Assembly: GCF_020150815.1 (NCBI RefSeq)
Contig: NZ_CP083723.1
Span: 1,922,001 to 1,986,000, forward strand
Direction of reading: 5' to 3'
DNA from: Haloprofundus salilacus
Lineage (GTDB): Archaea > Halobacteriota > Halobacteria > Halobacteriales > Haloferacaceae
Length of the DNA stretch: 64,000 nt
Shown in pieces: positions 17,717 through 25,785 of this stretch (its first letter is position 1; every line of letters starts with the position of its first letter). The translations under genes and the position numbers were made by a program. The notes under the pieces are model-generated. The model was not told the origin of the DNA. It saw only the letters and a program-made list of their open reading frames with translations, and ran no database searches.

Positions 17717-18558
17717 TCCCGGAGCGCCTCCTCGCGACGGGTCGCGTCGAGGGTGTCGTCCTCGACGTCGAGCGCGACGACGGCGGGCTTGAACGCGCCG
17801 CCGGCGAACAGGGCGTGGTCGCCGATAGAGGATTCGACGAAGCGCGTGAACGCGCGGCGCTCCGGCGGCAGGTGGCCGTAGACGACCTCCTCCTCCACGA
17901 GGTCGTAGACGGGAATCCGGGGCGTCAGCAGCGTGTTCTCGCCGACGATGCTGTTCTCGCCGACGACGAATCCGGAGGTGACGCGGCAGCCGGCGCCGAG
18001 TGAGACGCCGTCCTCGACGACCACGGGTGCGTCTTCGACCGGTTCGAGCACGCCGCCGATGAGCGTGTTCGCGCCCAGCTTGACGTTCGCGCCGATTTGG
18101 GCGCACGACCCGACGGTGTCGCAGGAGTCGACGAGCGTGCCGTCGCCGACGTGCGCGCCGATGTTGAGGAACGCCGGACTCATGACGATGCAGTCGTCGC
18201 CGAGGTGCGCACCGCGGCGCAGTACGGTACCATCCGGCGTGTTTCGCGTACCGCGGTCGGCGAGATCGGCGGTGTCGCGTAGCGGCAACACGTCGTGGTA
18301 CGTCACGCCGCCGTACTCTCTGGGTCGGGTCTCGCGCAGGCCGAAGTTGAGCAGGATGCCCCGCTTGACCCACTCGTTTGCCTCCCACGAGTCGAGCGAC
18401 GAACCAGTCTTCTCGGCCGCCCGGACCTCGCCGGCTTCGAGTGCGTCGAGGAACGCGTCGAGCGCGTCCAACTCGTCGCTACCCGCCGTCTCGGCGTCGA
18501 GTTCGTCGTCGTCGTAGCGCTGCCACAGGTCGTCGATGTCAGATTCGAGCGTCGTCAT
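17713..18558 (-). CDS. dapD: 2,3,4,5-tetrahydropyridine-2,6-dicarboxylate N-succinyltransferase
   Basis: A protein of 281 residues. The C-terminal half is a left-handed beta helix of hexapeptide repeats, seen as HLGDDCIVMSPAFLNIGAHVGDGTLV and IGANVKLGANTLIGGVLEP. An N-terminal helical part precedes it. It transfers succinyl from succinyl-CoA, so the pathway here is the succinylase route. The start at 18558 overlaps dapB by 4 nt. Confidence 0.95.
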   Translation of the reverse strand: MTTLESDIDDLWQRYDDDELDAETAGSDELDALDAFLDALEAGEVRAAEKTGSSLDSWEANEWVKRGILLNFGLRETRPREYGGVTYHDVLPLRDTADLADRGTRNTPDGTVLRRGAHLGDDCIVMSPAFLNIGAHVGDGTLVDSCDTVGSCAQIGANVKLGANTLIGGVLEPVEDAPVVVEDGVSLGAGCRVTSGFVVGENSIVGENTLLTPRIPVYDLVEEEVVYGHLPPERRAFTRFVESSIGDHALFAGGAFKPAVVALDVEDDTLDATRREEALRE

Positions 18559-19376
18559 CGTTCGTCGGAACCTCCGATTACGTCGGAAAAGTCGTACCGA
18601 CCGGCCTCGCGACCGGCGAGCCACGCCGCCGCGTCGAGCGCTCCCGCGGCGAAGACGCCGCGAGAGCCGGCGCGGTGGGTGAGAGAAAGCACCTCGTGAT
18701 TGCCGGCAAGCAGTACCTCGTGTTCGCCGGTCACGTTGCCCGCGCGGCGCGCGTGGACGCCGATTTCGCCCGTCTCTCTCGGCTGGTCACCCTCACGGCC
18801 GTGGACGCGTCCCGTCGTCTCGCGCTCGGCCTCGATGTCGTCCAAGATGGTGTTGGCCGTCCCGCTGGGGGCGTCGCGCTTGCCGTTGTGGTGGGTTTCG
18901 GTCACCTCGATGTCGTAGCCGGGGAGCGCCGACACCGCCTCGCGGACGGCCCGGCGGAGTCCGGCGATGCCGCGCGAGAAGTTCGCCGCCTTCAGCAGCG
19001 GAACCGACTGGCTGGCGTCTTCGAGTGCAGCTTCTTGGTCCTCGGAGAACCCGGTCGTGCCGACGACCACGGGAACGCCTGCCTCCGCGCACGCGGCGAC
19101 GTACTCGACGCTCGATTCGGGGCCGGTGAAATCGACGAGCACGTCCGGGTTGCGTTCTGCGAGCAGCGACGGGAAGTCGGCGGCGGCTTCGATGGCGTCG
19201 TCTTCGGCATCCCCACCGTTGCGTGCGACGGCGAGCACGAGGTCAACGTCGTCGCGGCCGGCGGCCAGCTCTCGGAGTTCGCCGCCCATCCGACCGGTCG
19301 CACCCGTAATCGCGACTCGCGCGGTTCGGTCTCCTAGGTCGTCGCTGCCGTCACCGTCGTCGCCGCCTGTGCTCAT
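18555..19376 (-). CDS. dapB: 4-hydroxy-tetrahydrodipicolinate reductase
   Basis: A protein of 273 residues. The Rossmann loop VAITGATGRMGGEL lies at about 20-33; the family substrate motif occurs as ETHHNGKRDAPSGTAN with the catalytic His pair and Lys; and GEIGVHARRAGNVTGEHEV follows. The first 18 residues are Asp/Gly-rich and disordered. It reduces the dapA product with NAD(P)H. It overlaps dapA and dapD. Confidence 0.96.
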   Translation of the reverse strand: MSTGGDDGDGSDDLGDRTARVAITGATGRMGGELRELAAGRDDVDLVLAVARNGGDAEDDAIEAAADFPSLLAERNPDVLVDFTGPESSVEYVAACAEAGVPVVVGTTGFSEDQEAALEDASQSVPLLKAANFSRGIAGLRRAVREAVSALPGYDIEVTETHHNGKRDAPSGTANTILDDIEAERETTGRVHGREGDQPRETGEIGVHARRAGNVTGEHEVLLAGNHEVLSLTHRAGSRGVFAAGALDAAAWLAGREAGRYDFSDVIGGSDER

Positions 19377-20281
19377 CCGCTGGTCGCCTCCGCTTCGACC
19401 CCGCGCTGAAGATTGTCCAGCAGTTCCCGTAGGCGCTCGCGATGCTGCTCGGAGAGGCGGGTGAGCGGCGGCCGCAGGTCGGCGGGACCGTAGCCGCGCA
19501 TCGCCATCGCCTCCTTCACCGGGATGGGGTTGGTCTCCACGAACAGCTGTCGAGTGAGCGGCCCGAGCTCGTGGTGAATCTCGCGGGCGCGGGCGTAGTC
19601 GCCGTCCAGCGCCGCCGAGACGAGTTCGACGGTCCGTTCGGGTTCGACGTTGGCGACGACGCTGATGGTACCGGTGCCACCAACTGAGAGGACGGGCAGA
19701 GTGAGACCGTCGTCGCCAGAGAGCACCGAGAACGCCTCGTCTCGGGTGCGTTCGACGACTTCCGAAATTTGATTCAGGTCGCCGCTGGCGGCCTTGTACC
19801 CCGCGATGTTCTCATGAGACGCGAGTTCGGCGACGGTGTCGACGGTCATGTTACGGCCGGTTCTGGAGGGGACGTTGTAGACGATCTGAGGGACGTCTAC
19901 CTCGTCGGCGATGGTGCGGTAATGTTCGACCATCCCAGCGGGTTCGGGCTTGTTGTAGTACGGCGAGATGAGAAGCAGTGCGTCGGCCCCGGCGTCGGCG
20001 GAACGCCGCGAGAGTTCGAGCGCCTCGCGCGTCGAGTTTGAGCCGGAGCCGGCGATGACGGGTATCTCGACGGCGTCGACGACGGCTTCGACCACCTCGA
20101 CGTGTTCGTCGTGGCTGAGGGTCGCGCTCTCGCCCGTCGAGCCGACGGGTACGAGACCGGAGACCCCGGCGGCTTCGAGGCGTCGGGCGTCGGTCTGCAG
20201 TTGTTCGAAGTCGATGCGTCCTTCGGAGGTGAACGGCGTCGTCATCGCCGGGTACACCCCGCGGAACTGGTCGGTTGTCAT
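19373..20281 (-). CDS. dapA: 4-hydroxy-tetrahydrodipicolinate synthase
   Basis: A class I aldolase-like enzyme of 302 residues. Signatures are GVYPAMTTPFTSEGRID at the start, GLVPVGSTGESATLSHDEH, the YNVPSRTGRNM tyrosine motif, and the Schiff-base lysine in AGYKAASGD. It is the first gene of the leftward operon and condenses pyruvate with aspartate semialdehyde. Aspartate kinase, aspartate-semialdehyde dehydrogenase and the DAP aminotransferase are not in this window. Confidence 0.96.
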   Translation of the reverse strand: MTTDQFRGVYPAMTTPFTSEGRIDFEQLQTDARRLEAAGVSGLVPVGSTGESATLSHDEHVEVVEAVVDAVEIPVIAGSGSNSTREALELSRRSADAGADALLLISPYYNKPEPAGMVEHYRTIADEVDVPQIVYNVPSRTGRNMTVDTVAELASHENIAGYKAASGDLNQISEVVERTRDEAFSVLSGDDGLTLPVLSVGGTGTISVVANVEPERTVELVSAALDGDYARAREIHHELGPLTRQLFVETNPIPVKEAMAMRGYGPADLRPPLTRLSEQHRERLRELLDNLQRGVEAEATSG

Positions 20282-20601
20282 TGGTGCTGTGTGGTTGGTC
20301 GATAGAGACGGTGATGTATCGGTGCGCGTCGAAGCTCGCCCGGGACGGGGTCGCCACCCCCGCCGCGAGCAATCATGACGCGCGTTTTTTCAGAAAAGTC
20401 GGCTGCGTCGCTGTCAGGCGGCGTGTCCCGAGCGCGACGGCCGGTGATGTCACGTTCGCATGACGGTGTCTGTCCGATTTATACCTTACGTCGTGTGCTA
20501 ATGCTGCCGTCCGCCGGTGAGCCACCGGCGGTCAGCACGGGTCGTCTCAGTTCGTCGTCCGAGAACAAGGGATTAAACCGAACCCCTCCGAGTATGGAGT
20601 C
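20282..20601. other. Intergenic region between dapA and the NYN gene
   Basis: A 320-bp divergent interval with no supported gene. It must hold the dap operon promoter (leftward) and the NYN gene promoter (rightward; GGGATTAAACC around 20569-20579 is about 27 nt before ATG 20602). It also contains a separate TATA-like element and a strong hairpin, listed separately. A run GCGCGTTTTTTC at about 20382-20393 is a possible T-rich termination signal for rightward transcription. Confidence 0.5.
20477..20531 (+). promoter_or_regulatory. TATA element followed by perfect 9-bp hairpin
   Basis: ATTTATACC at 20477-20485 is a good archaeal TATA box; a start would be expected near 20505. Immediately after that, CCGCCGGTG (20511-20519), a 3-nt loop AGC and CACCGGCGG (20523-20531) form a perfect GC-rich stem. 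It could be the 5' leader of the NYN mRNA, a small structured RNA, or a binding site. No consensus allows a choice. Confidence 0.45.
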
Positions 20602-21099
20602 ATGACCGAGATTCACCCGAATCAGCGCGTCGCCGTCCTGGTCGACGCGCAGAACCTCTACCACACGGCACAGAGTCTCTACTCACGAAATATCGACTAC
20701 TCCTCGCTCCTCGAAAAGAGCGTACAGGGCCGTGAACTCACCCGCGCCATCTCCTACGTCATCCGCGCGGACGCACCCGACGAGGAACGCTTCTTCGAGG
20801 CGCTCGCCGACATCGGCTTCGAGACGAAGATAAAGGACATCAAGACGTTCGGCGACGGGTCGAAGAAGGCCGACTGGGACGTCGGCATGAGCCTTGACGC
20901 GGTGACGCTGGCGAGCCACGTCGACACCATCGTTCTCTGCACCGGCGACGGCGACTTCTCGCGTCTCTGCTCGCACCTGCGCCACGAGGGCGTCCGCGCC
21001 GAGGTGATGGCGTTCAAGCAGTCGACGGCCGAGGAACTCATCGAGGCGGCGGACTCGTTTTTGGACCTCTCGGAGCGACAGGAGACGTTCCTGCTCTGA
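20602..21099 (+). CDS. NYN/LabA-like (DUF88) PIN-fold protein
   Basis: A protein of 165 residues with the NYN pattern: VAVLVDAQNLYHTAQ (first acidic site, Asp near 14, and N18), KADWDVGMSLDAVTLA (Asp cluster near 94-102) and VLCTGDGDFSRLCSHLR (catalytic Asp pair). NYN domains are PIN-like ribonucleases that usually act on structured or stable RNAs. The preserved acidic residues suggest activity. The substrate is unknown. The next gene encodes a PUA-domain protein. Confidence 0.9.
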   Translation: MTEIHPNQRVAVLVDAQNLYHTAQSLYSRNIDYSSLLEKSVQGRELTRAISYVIRADAPDEERFFEALADIGFETKIKDIKTFGDGSKKADWDVGMSLDAVTLASHVDTIVLCTGDGDFSRLCSHLRHEGVRAEVMAFKQSTAEELIEAADSFLDLSERQETFLL

Positions 21100-21156
21100 G
21101 CAGCGACCGCTCCGCGAAGTCGAAGCGTTTTCGCCGCCCGCCGGTCAGACCCGAGT

Positions 21157-21630
21157 ATGAGCGACACTGCGGACGTGGCGGACTTGCGCGTCGTGGCCGA
21201 CTACCAGTTCGGTACGGGCGCTGGCGCGGCGCTGTTTCCCGAGACGGGCGACTTCGAGCTCCGGCGGACCAAGAGCGGCCGCCCTCGACAGGTGTACGAC
21301 GGCGACGACAGAGTCGTCTCCTACGGCGTCGACGGCCGGTTCCGTCTCGGCGTCGCTGGCGGCCGACGGCTCACCGAGGCGCTCGACGCGCCCGCGTGTA
21401 GAGTCGTCGTCGGCGACGAGAGCGAACCGTTCGTCCGCGACGGCAAGAACGTCTTCGCGAAGTTCGTGCAGGCGGTCGGTGACGAGATTCGACAGGGCGA
21501 CGAGGTCGCCGTCGTCCACGAAGAAGGCGCAGTATTGGCCGTCGGCCGCGCGGAGCTGTCGGCGTCGGCGATGCTCGACTTCGAGTCGGGGATGGCCGTG
21601 AAAGTCCGCGACGGGGCGGGCGAGGCGTAG
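21157..21630 (+). CDS. PUA domain-containing protein
   Basis: A protein of 157 residues. The C-terminal 80 residues form a PUA RNA-binding domain: CRVVVGDESEPFVRDGKNVFAKFV, GDEIRQGDEVAVVHEEGAVLAVGRA and the closing hydrophobic FESGMAVKVRDG. The N-terminal half (LRVVADYQFGTGAGAALFP, RPRQVYDGD) matches the pre-PUA region seen in archaeal stand-alone PUA proteins. Such proteins bind tRNA or rRNA; the partner here is unknown. It lies 57 nt after the NYN gene on the same strand. Confidence 0.88.
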   Translation: MSDTADVADLRVVADYQFGTGAGAALFPETGDFELRRTKSGRPRQVYDGDDRVVSYGVDGRFRLGVAGGRRLTEALDAPACRVVVGDESEPFVRDGKNVFAKFVQAVGDEIRQGDEVAVVHEEGAVLAVGRAELSASAMLDFESGMAVKVRDGAGEA

Positions 21631-21652
21631 TCGAGGCGAACCGAGGCGACAG

Positions 21653-22729
21653 TTAGAGGTACGGCGCGATGCCGAGCGCCTGCACGAGCGAGACGCCCGC
21701 GAGTAGCGACCCGACGAGGTAGCCGCCTATCGCGCCGCCGTTCAGGAGGGGCAGACCGGCGTGTGCGCGACCTTTCGCGACGGCCCACATCAGCACGCCG
21801 AGACCGAGGAACGTCCCGACCATCGCGGCGAGTGCCGGGAGGTTCAGCGCTGGAATCGCCCCGAATCCGAGTGTCGCTGCGGGCGAGAAGAACGCCGCGC
21901 TGGCGACGAGTACCGTCGGCATCACGGCGTCGCCGAGACCGATGAAGAACGCGTCGCGTCCGGCGTCGGTTTCGTTCTCCTCTGGTTTCTTCACTCCGTC
22001 ACCGTCGGCGACGGCGCTCTTCTCAACGCTGTTCTCGTTCTCCCGCCCTTCGCTGTTCTCGCTCTCGTTCTCCCTCTCCTCGTCGCCCTCGTGAACGTCG
22101 CTCGCACCCGAGAAGTCGTCGTCGAGAAGTGAGTACGACAGCGACAGCGGGATGACCAGCACGACGGGAACGCGGAGGTCCATAACGCCCTCTGCGAGGC
22201 TGAGCATGTGTTCGGTGCCGTAGACGCTGATCGCGTCGTAGACAGCGAGCACGGCGAGGAGCACGATTGCCGGGAGGACGCCGAAGCTGATTCCGAAGAG
22301 ACCCGCCGCGCCCGCGCCCATCAACACCCCAGCGGTGTCGACGACGTACCACTCCGGATAGAAATAGAGCGCCAGCGAGACGCCCGCGGCGAGACCGAGC
22401 GTCAAGAGGTCGAGGTAGCCCGCGCCTGTCTGGACGACGAGCGTCGGCGGGACGACGGCGCTGAACACGTACCACGAGAGCAAGCCGCTGCTGAACAGGA
22501 CGAGCGCGCGGACGGTCCACGCGGCGTCGTAGCGGAACGCCAGAAGCATCCCGGCGGTGGCGACGAGAATCGCGCCGATGTAGACGAAGCTATTCGTTGG
22601 GTCAGAGGGGTTCTCGACCGCCTGATAGCCCGCCGCGTCGAACGTCGGGACGAGCGCGAGCGCCCCTAACTGGACGAGGAGGAAGACGAGCGCGGCGAAC
22701 GCGGTGCCGCGGAGGGTGCGAGGGTTCAT
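21653..22729 (-). CDS. Presenilin/SPP-family intramembrane aspartyl protease
   Basis: A membrane protein of 358 residues with about nine hydrophobic segments. The two catalytic aspartates are in the expected motifs: VYDAISVY (Asp 165) and GLGDAVMP (Asp 267), followed by the PAL-like GLPLL at about 325-329. Between TM6 and TM7 a hydrophilic insert (about 203-258) is almost entirely Glu, Asn, Ser, Asp and Lys. This is the archaeal presenilin homologue (PSH) pattern; it would cleave transmembrane peptides within the bilayer. The natural substrate is unknown. It lies 78 nt downstream of gar1 on the same strand. Confidence 0.92.
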   Translation of the reverse strand: MNPRTLRGTAFAALVFLLVQLGALALVPTFDAAGYQAVENPSDPTNSFVYIGAILVATAGMLLAFRYDAAWTVRALVLFSSGLLSWYVFSAVVPPTLVVQTGAGYLDLLTLGLAAGVSLALYFYPEWYVVDTAGVLMGAGAAGLFGISFGVLPAIVLLAVLAVYDAISVYGTEHMLSLAEGVMDLRVPVVLVIPLSLSYSLLDDDFSGASDVHEGDEERENESENSEGRENENSVEKSAVADGDGVKKPEENETDAGRDAFFIGLGDAVMPTVLVASAAFFSPAATLGFGAIPALNLPALAAMVGTFLGLGVLMWAVAKGRAHAGLPLLNGGAIGGYLVGSLLAGVSLVQALGIAPYL

Positions 22730-22807
22730 CGACGACCGGTTAGTACGCGGACGGTTTGGTGGTTCCGCTTGGCGGCGCGCGGCGGAAAACCGGTCGAGAG
22801 AGCGAAC

Positions 22808-23035
22808 TCACCGCGCGTAGAGCTTCGTGCCGACCATCGACGGAAGCTTCGCGCGGTCCTTCGGCGTCACAGCGACGTAAGGTGCGTCGACCGGGCCGAA
22901 TACGTCGACGATGCGGCCCGCCGCAGAGAGGTTCTCGTCGACGACGCTGGTGCCGATTCGCGGGTCGTCGTCGCCCTCCCAGCGGACGATTGCGAGCCCT
23001 TGTGCCGTCCGGGAGACGGTGCCAACGCGTTGCAT
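22808..23035 (-). CDS. gar1: H/ACA RNP component Gar1
   Basis: A protein of 75 residues with the Gar1/Naf1 beta-barrel pattern: [20 protein letters not shown], then GTSVVDENLSAAGRIVDVFGPVDAPYVAV, which is the core signature. It joins Cbf5, Nop10 and L7Ae in the particle that makes RNA-guided pseudouridine. It is shorter than eukaryotic Gar1 because archaeal forms lack GAR tails. ATG 23035 overlaps the srp19 stop (ATGA). Confidence 0.93.
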   Translation of the reverse strand: MQRVGTVSRTAQGLAIVRWEGDDDPRIGTSVVDENLSAAGRIVDVFGPVDAPYVAVTPKDRAKLPSMVGTKLYAR

Positions 23036-23313
23036 CAGTCGCGGAGGATGCCGACGTAGGCGGCGACAGCCTGGACGAGGTCGTTCTTGGTGGCGTCGTC
23101 GGCGCCCTGCACGAGGACGCAGCCGCGGGTCTCGTACTCCCGGGAGTACGACTTGTCGCGCTCGATGACGGCATCGTAGCCGACCTGCTGGACGGCTTTC
23201 GCGATTTCGTCCACGGTGGGGTCTTCGACGGCGGCCTTCAGCGGGACGCGCCGCCCCTCCGAGCGAGTCTTCTCCGCGTCGAGATAGGCGGGCCAGATGA
23301 CGTTTTCGACCAT
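23035..23313 (-). CDS. srp19: Signal recognition particle subunit SRP19
   Basis: A protein of 92 residues beginning [21 protein letters not shown], the SRP19 signature for binding 7S RNA. It continues with [25 protein letters not shown] and a [16 protein letters not shown] strand. It helps load SRP54 onto SRP RNA. It is coupled to gar1 by a 1-nt ATGA overlap. Confidence 0.96.
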   Translation of the reverse strand: MVENVIWPAYLDAEKTRSEGRRVPLKAAVEDPTVDEIAKAVQQVGYDAVIERDKSYSREYETRGCVLVQGADDATKNDLVQAVAAYVGILRD

Positions 23314-23423
23314 GGTCGGAGTGTACGCCCCGGGAAAAAGACGGTTGTGGTCGCGCTTCGGGTTTCGGGTTTCGCGGTTCGTCGTCGGTCGCGGTCGATG
23401 GTCGAGAGTTGGCGGTCGCTCGG

Positions 23424-24626
23424 CTACGAGCGTCGTGCCAACAGCGCAGCGACGACGAGAGCCGCGACGGAGGCGGCGACGCCGAAGCCGGGTCCGGTCG
23501 TGTTCGTCGTCTCCGCGTCGGTCTCACCGCCGTCCGCGGCGGCGGGCGTTTCGGGCGACTGCTCGGTCAACTCCCCGGGTTCGTCGGTCGAATCGGCGGA
23601 ACTGGTCTCGGCGCTCGCATTCGCGCTCGCCTCAACCTCCGAGCGGGTGACGAACGCCGGGTCGGCGTCGGGGTGGAATCCGTTCGTCATGTTCCGCACC
23701 GCGTAAACGACGCTCCGCGGCGCAGGCTGGTTGAGGTAGTTCTGGTCGACGACAACGGTCCGGTTGTTCTCACCGGCGGCGGTGCTGGCGTACGGTTCGG
23801 TCGTCACGTACCGCTTCGCGTCGGCTTCCGTCTGGACGAGCAGTATCTCGGGGTTCGCTTCGACGACAACCTCGTCGCTCACCTGCGGATAGCCGCTCAG
23901 TCCTCGCTCGGCGGCGACGTTCGACCCGCCGGAGGCGTTTATCATCGCACTGATGAACGTGTCCCCGCCGGCGACGTAGCCGCCACCGAGCGGGTAGAGC
24001 ACTGTGGGTCGCTCGGCGTCGGCCGTCGCGTTCTCGGCAGCGTCGACGTTCTGGGTCATCCACGCGTTCGTCTCGACCGCGCCCTCGCAGTTACCGGTGA
24101 GTTGGCCGATGAGGGTGGTCTTTTCACGGACGTCCTCGACGGTCTTCGCCTCGGGCATGTAGAACACTGTCAGTCCGGAGTTGCGGAGCGCGTCGACCGT
24201 CTCGACGGGTGTCGCGTTCGGCGCGAGCACGAGGTCGGGGTTCGTGCCGACGACCTTCTCGTTGTTCACGCCGAAGCCGGCAGCGGAGACGTTCGTTCGA
24301 CTCTCCGCGCCGTCGAGGTAGAGCGCGAACTGCGAGACGCCGACGACCTGGTCTTTCCCGCCGATCTCCCACATCGTCTGAGCGGCGCTCGGGGTGAGCG
24401 TCGTCACGCGCTCGGGGCGCTCATCTACCGTCACTTCGGTTCCCGTCGCGTCCGTCGCGGTGAAGGGGAACGAACAGTCGGCCTGCACCGCCGGAGAGAT
24501 GCCGTGACCGGCGTCCGCGGCGCCGACTCCTGCAGCCGCTGGCGCTGTCGTCGCCGCCGCCGTCGCGGGCGCGACGAGCGAGAGGACAACGAGAACCGTG
24601 AGAATCGTGGATACTGTCTGTCGCAT
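23424..24626 (-). CDS. btuF: Corrinoid ABC transporter substrate-binding protein, PGF-CTERM anchored
   Basis: A protein of 400 residues. A Sec signal peptide (about 1-25, [15 protein letters not shown]) leads a periplasmic-binding domain of BtuF/FhuD type: [56 protein letters not shown] and [14 protein letters not shown] low-complexity Ser/Glu/Asp/Thr linker (about 325-375) precedes a C-terminal PGF motif, a hydrophobic span and ARRS. This is the PGF-CTERM signal processed by archaeosortase A, whose gene lies 8 kb away. It is divergent from btuCD. The ligand could in principle be a siderophore or heme; cobamide is favoured by family pattern. Confidence 0.87.
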   Translation of the reverse strand: MRQTVSTILTVLVVLSLVAPATAAATTAPAAAGVGAADAGHGISPAVQADCSFPFTATDATGTEVTVDERPERVTTLTPSAAQTMWEIGGKDQVVGVSQFALYLDGAESRTNVSAAGFGVNNEKVVGTNPDLVLAPNATPVETVDALRNSGLTVFYMPEAKTVEDVREKTTLIGQLTGNCEGAVETNAWMTQNVDAAENATADAERPTVLYPLGGGYVAGGDTFISAMINASGGSNVAAERGLSGYPQVSDEVVVEANPEILLVQTEADAKRYVTTEPYASTAAGENNRTVVVDQNYLNQPAPRSVVYAVRNMTNGFHPDADPAFVTRSEVEASANASAETSSADSTDEPGELTEQSPETPAAADGGETDAETTNTTGPGFGVAASVAALVVAALLARRS

Positions 24627-24690
24627 CGTACTCGAACCGAGCCACTAATCCAATAAGTATTTGCCTACTGCAAGCAGGCTTTCGTAATAG
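24627..24690. promoter_or_regulatory. Divergent btuF / btuC upstream region
   Basis: The 64 bp between the two start codons contain AT-rich AATCCAATAAGTATTT (24646-24661) and an imperfect inverted repeat GCCTACTGCAAGCAGGC (24663-24679; arms CTGC and GCAG two nt apart). The repeat sits where a regulator could control both directions. No known operator consensus is matched. Confidence 0.35.
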
Positions 24691-25785
24691 ATGCGAATCG
24701 CGATACGCACAGGCGTCTGGTCGGCCGCGCTGTTCGGCGCTCTCGTGGGCGTCGTCCTCGTCAGCGCCGGCGTCGGCCCGGTCGCCATCGAACCGCTGAC
24801 CGTCGCGAAGGCGACGCTCAACGCCGTCGTCGTCCCCTCGTCGCTCTCGCTCGGTCAGTCGACCGTCGGGGGCGTCGCCCTCCCGACCCCCGCCGTCGGC
24901 TACTCGTACCCGTTTGCCTTCCCCGTCGAGGAGACCCACCAGGTCATCGTGACGACGATTCGTCTCCCGCGCATCCTGCTGGGTGCCGTCGTCGGGTTCG
25001 CGCTGGCGACGGCGGGCGTCGTGATGCAAGGCTTCTTCCGGAACCCGATGGCCGACCCCTCCATCATCGGCGTCTCCTCCGGCGCGGCCGTCGGTGCCGT
25101 CGCCTTCCTCGTCGCGCCGTTCGCGCTCCCGTTCGGTCTCGGCCTGCAGGGGGCGGCGTTCGTCGGCGCGCTTCTCACGGCGTTCGGTGTCTACCTCATC
25201 GCCAGCGAGAACGGTCGGACGCCCGTCGCGACGCTACTCCTGGCGGGCGTCGCCGTCCAGACGTTTCTCGGCGCGGTCATCTCGTTCATGCTCCTGCACA
25301 GCGGCGAGAGCCTCCGACAGGTCGTCTACTGGCTGATGGGCCACCTCGACAACGCCTCGTGGGGCGACGTGGGCGTCGCCGCGCTCGTCGTCCCGCCGCT
25401 GTTTCTCCTGCTCCTCGCCTATGGCCGCGACCTCAACGTCCTGCTCTTGGGCGAGGAGGACGCCCACAGCCTCGGCATCGAAGTCGAGCGGACGAAGCGG
25501 ATACTGCTGGCGGTGTCTAGTCTCGTCACGGCGGCGGCCGTCGCCGTCTCCGGGGTTATCGGCTTCGTCGGTCTCATCGTCCCGCACGTGATGCGTCTCG
25601 TCGTCGGCCCGGACCACCGGATTCTGCTGCCGACGAGTGCGCTCGCGGGCGCGGCGTTTCTCGTCGCCACCGACACGCTCGCGCGGTCCGGTACTGCCGA
25701 ACTCCCGGTCGGCGTCGTCACCGCGGCGCTGGGCGCGCCCTTCTTCCTCTACCTGCTCCGGACGCAGGAGGTGCGCTCGCTGTGA
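24691..25785 (+). CDS. btuC: Corrinoid ABC transporter permease
   Basis: A FecCD/BtuC-type permease of 364 residues with about ten membrane spans. Signatures are [42 protein letters not shown] and the late [23 protein letters not shown]. It begins [18 protein letters not shown]. Its stop overlaps the GTG start of btuD. It forms the channel for the ligand delivered by BtuF. Confidence 0.93.
   Translation: MRIAIRTGVWSAALFGALVGVVLVSAGVGPVAIEPLTVAKATLNAVVVPSSLSLGQSTVGGVALPTPAVGYSYPFAFPVEETHQVIVTTIRLPRILLGAVVGFALATAGVVMQGFFRNPMADPSIIGVSSGAAVGAVAFLVAPFALPFGLGLQGAAFVGALLTAFGVYLIASENGRTPVATLLLAGVAVQTFLGAVISFMLLHSGESLRQVVYWLMGHLDNASWGDVGVAALVVPPLFLLLLAYGRDLNVLLLGEEDAHSLGIEVERTKRILLAVSSLVTAAAVAVSGVIGFVGLIVPHVMRLVVGPDHRILLPTSALAGAAFLVATDTLARSGTAELPVGVVTAALGAPFFLYLLRTQEVRSL

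Noticed and set aside
17717-18388. N-terminal extension of lysA
   Set aside because: The open frame upstream of ATG 17716 is Arg-rich and antisense-like within dapD. The diaminopimelate decarboxylase family starts at MSDADGG.
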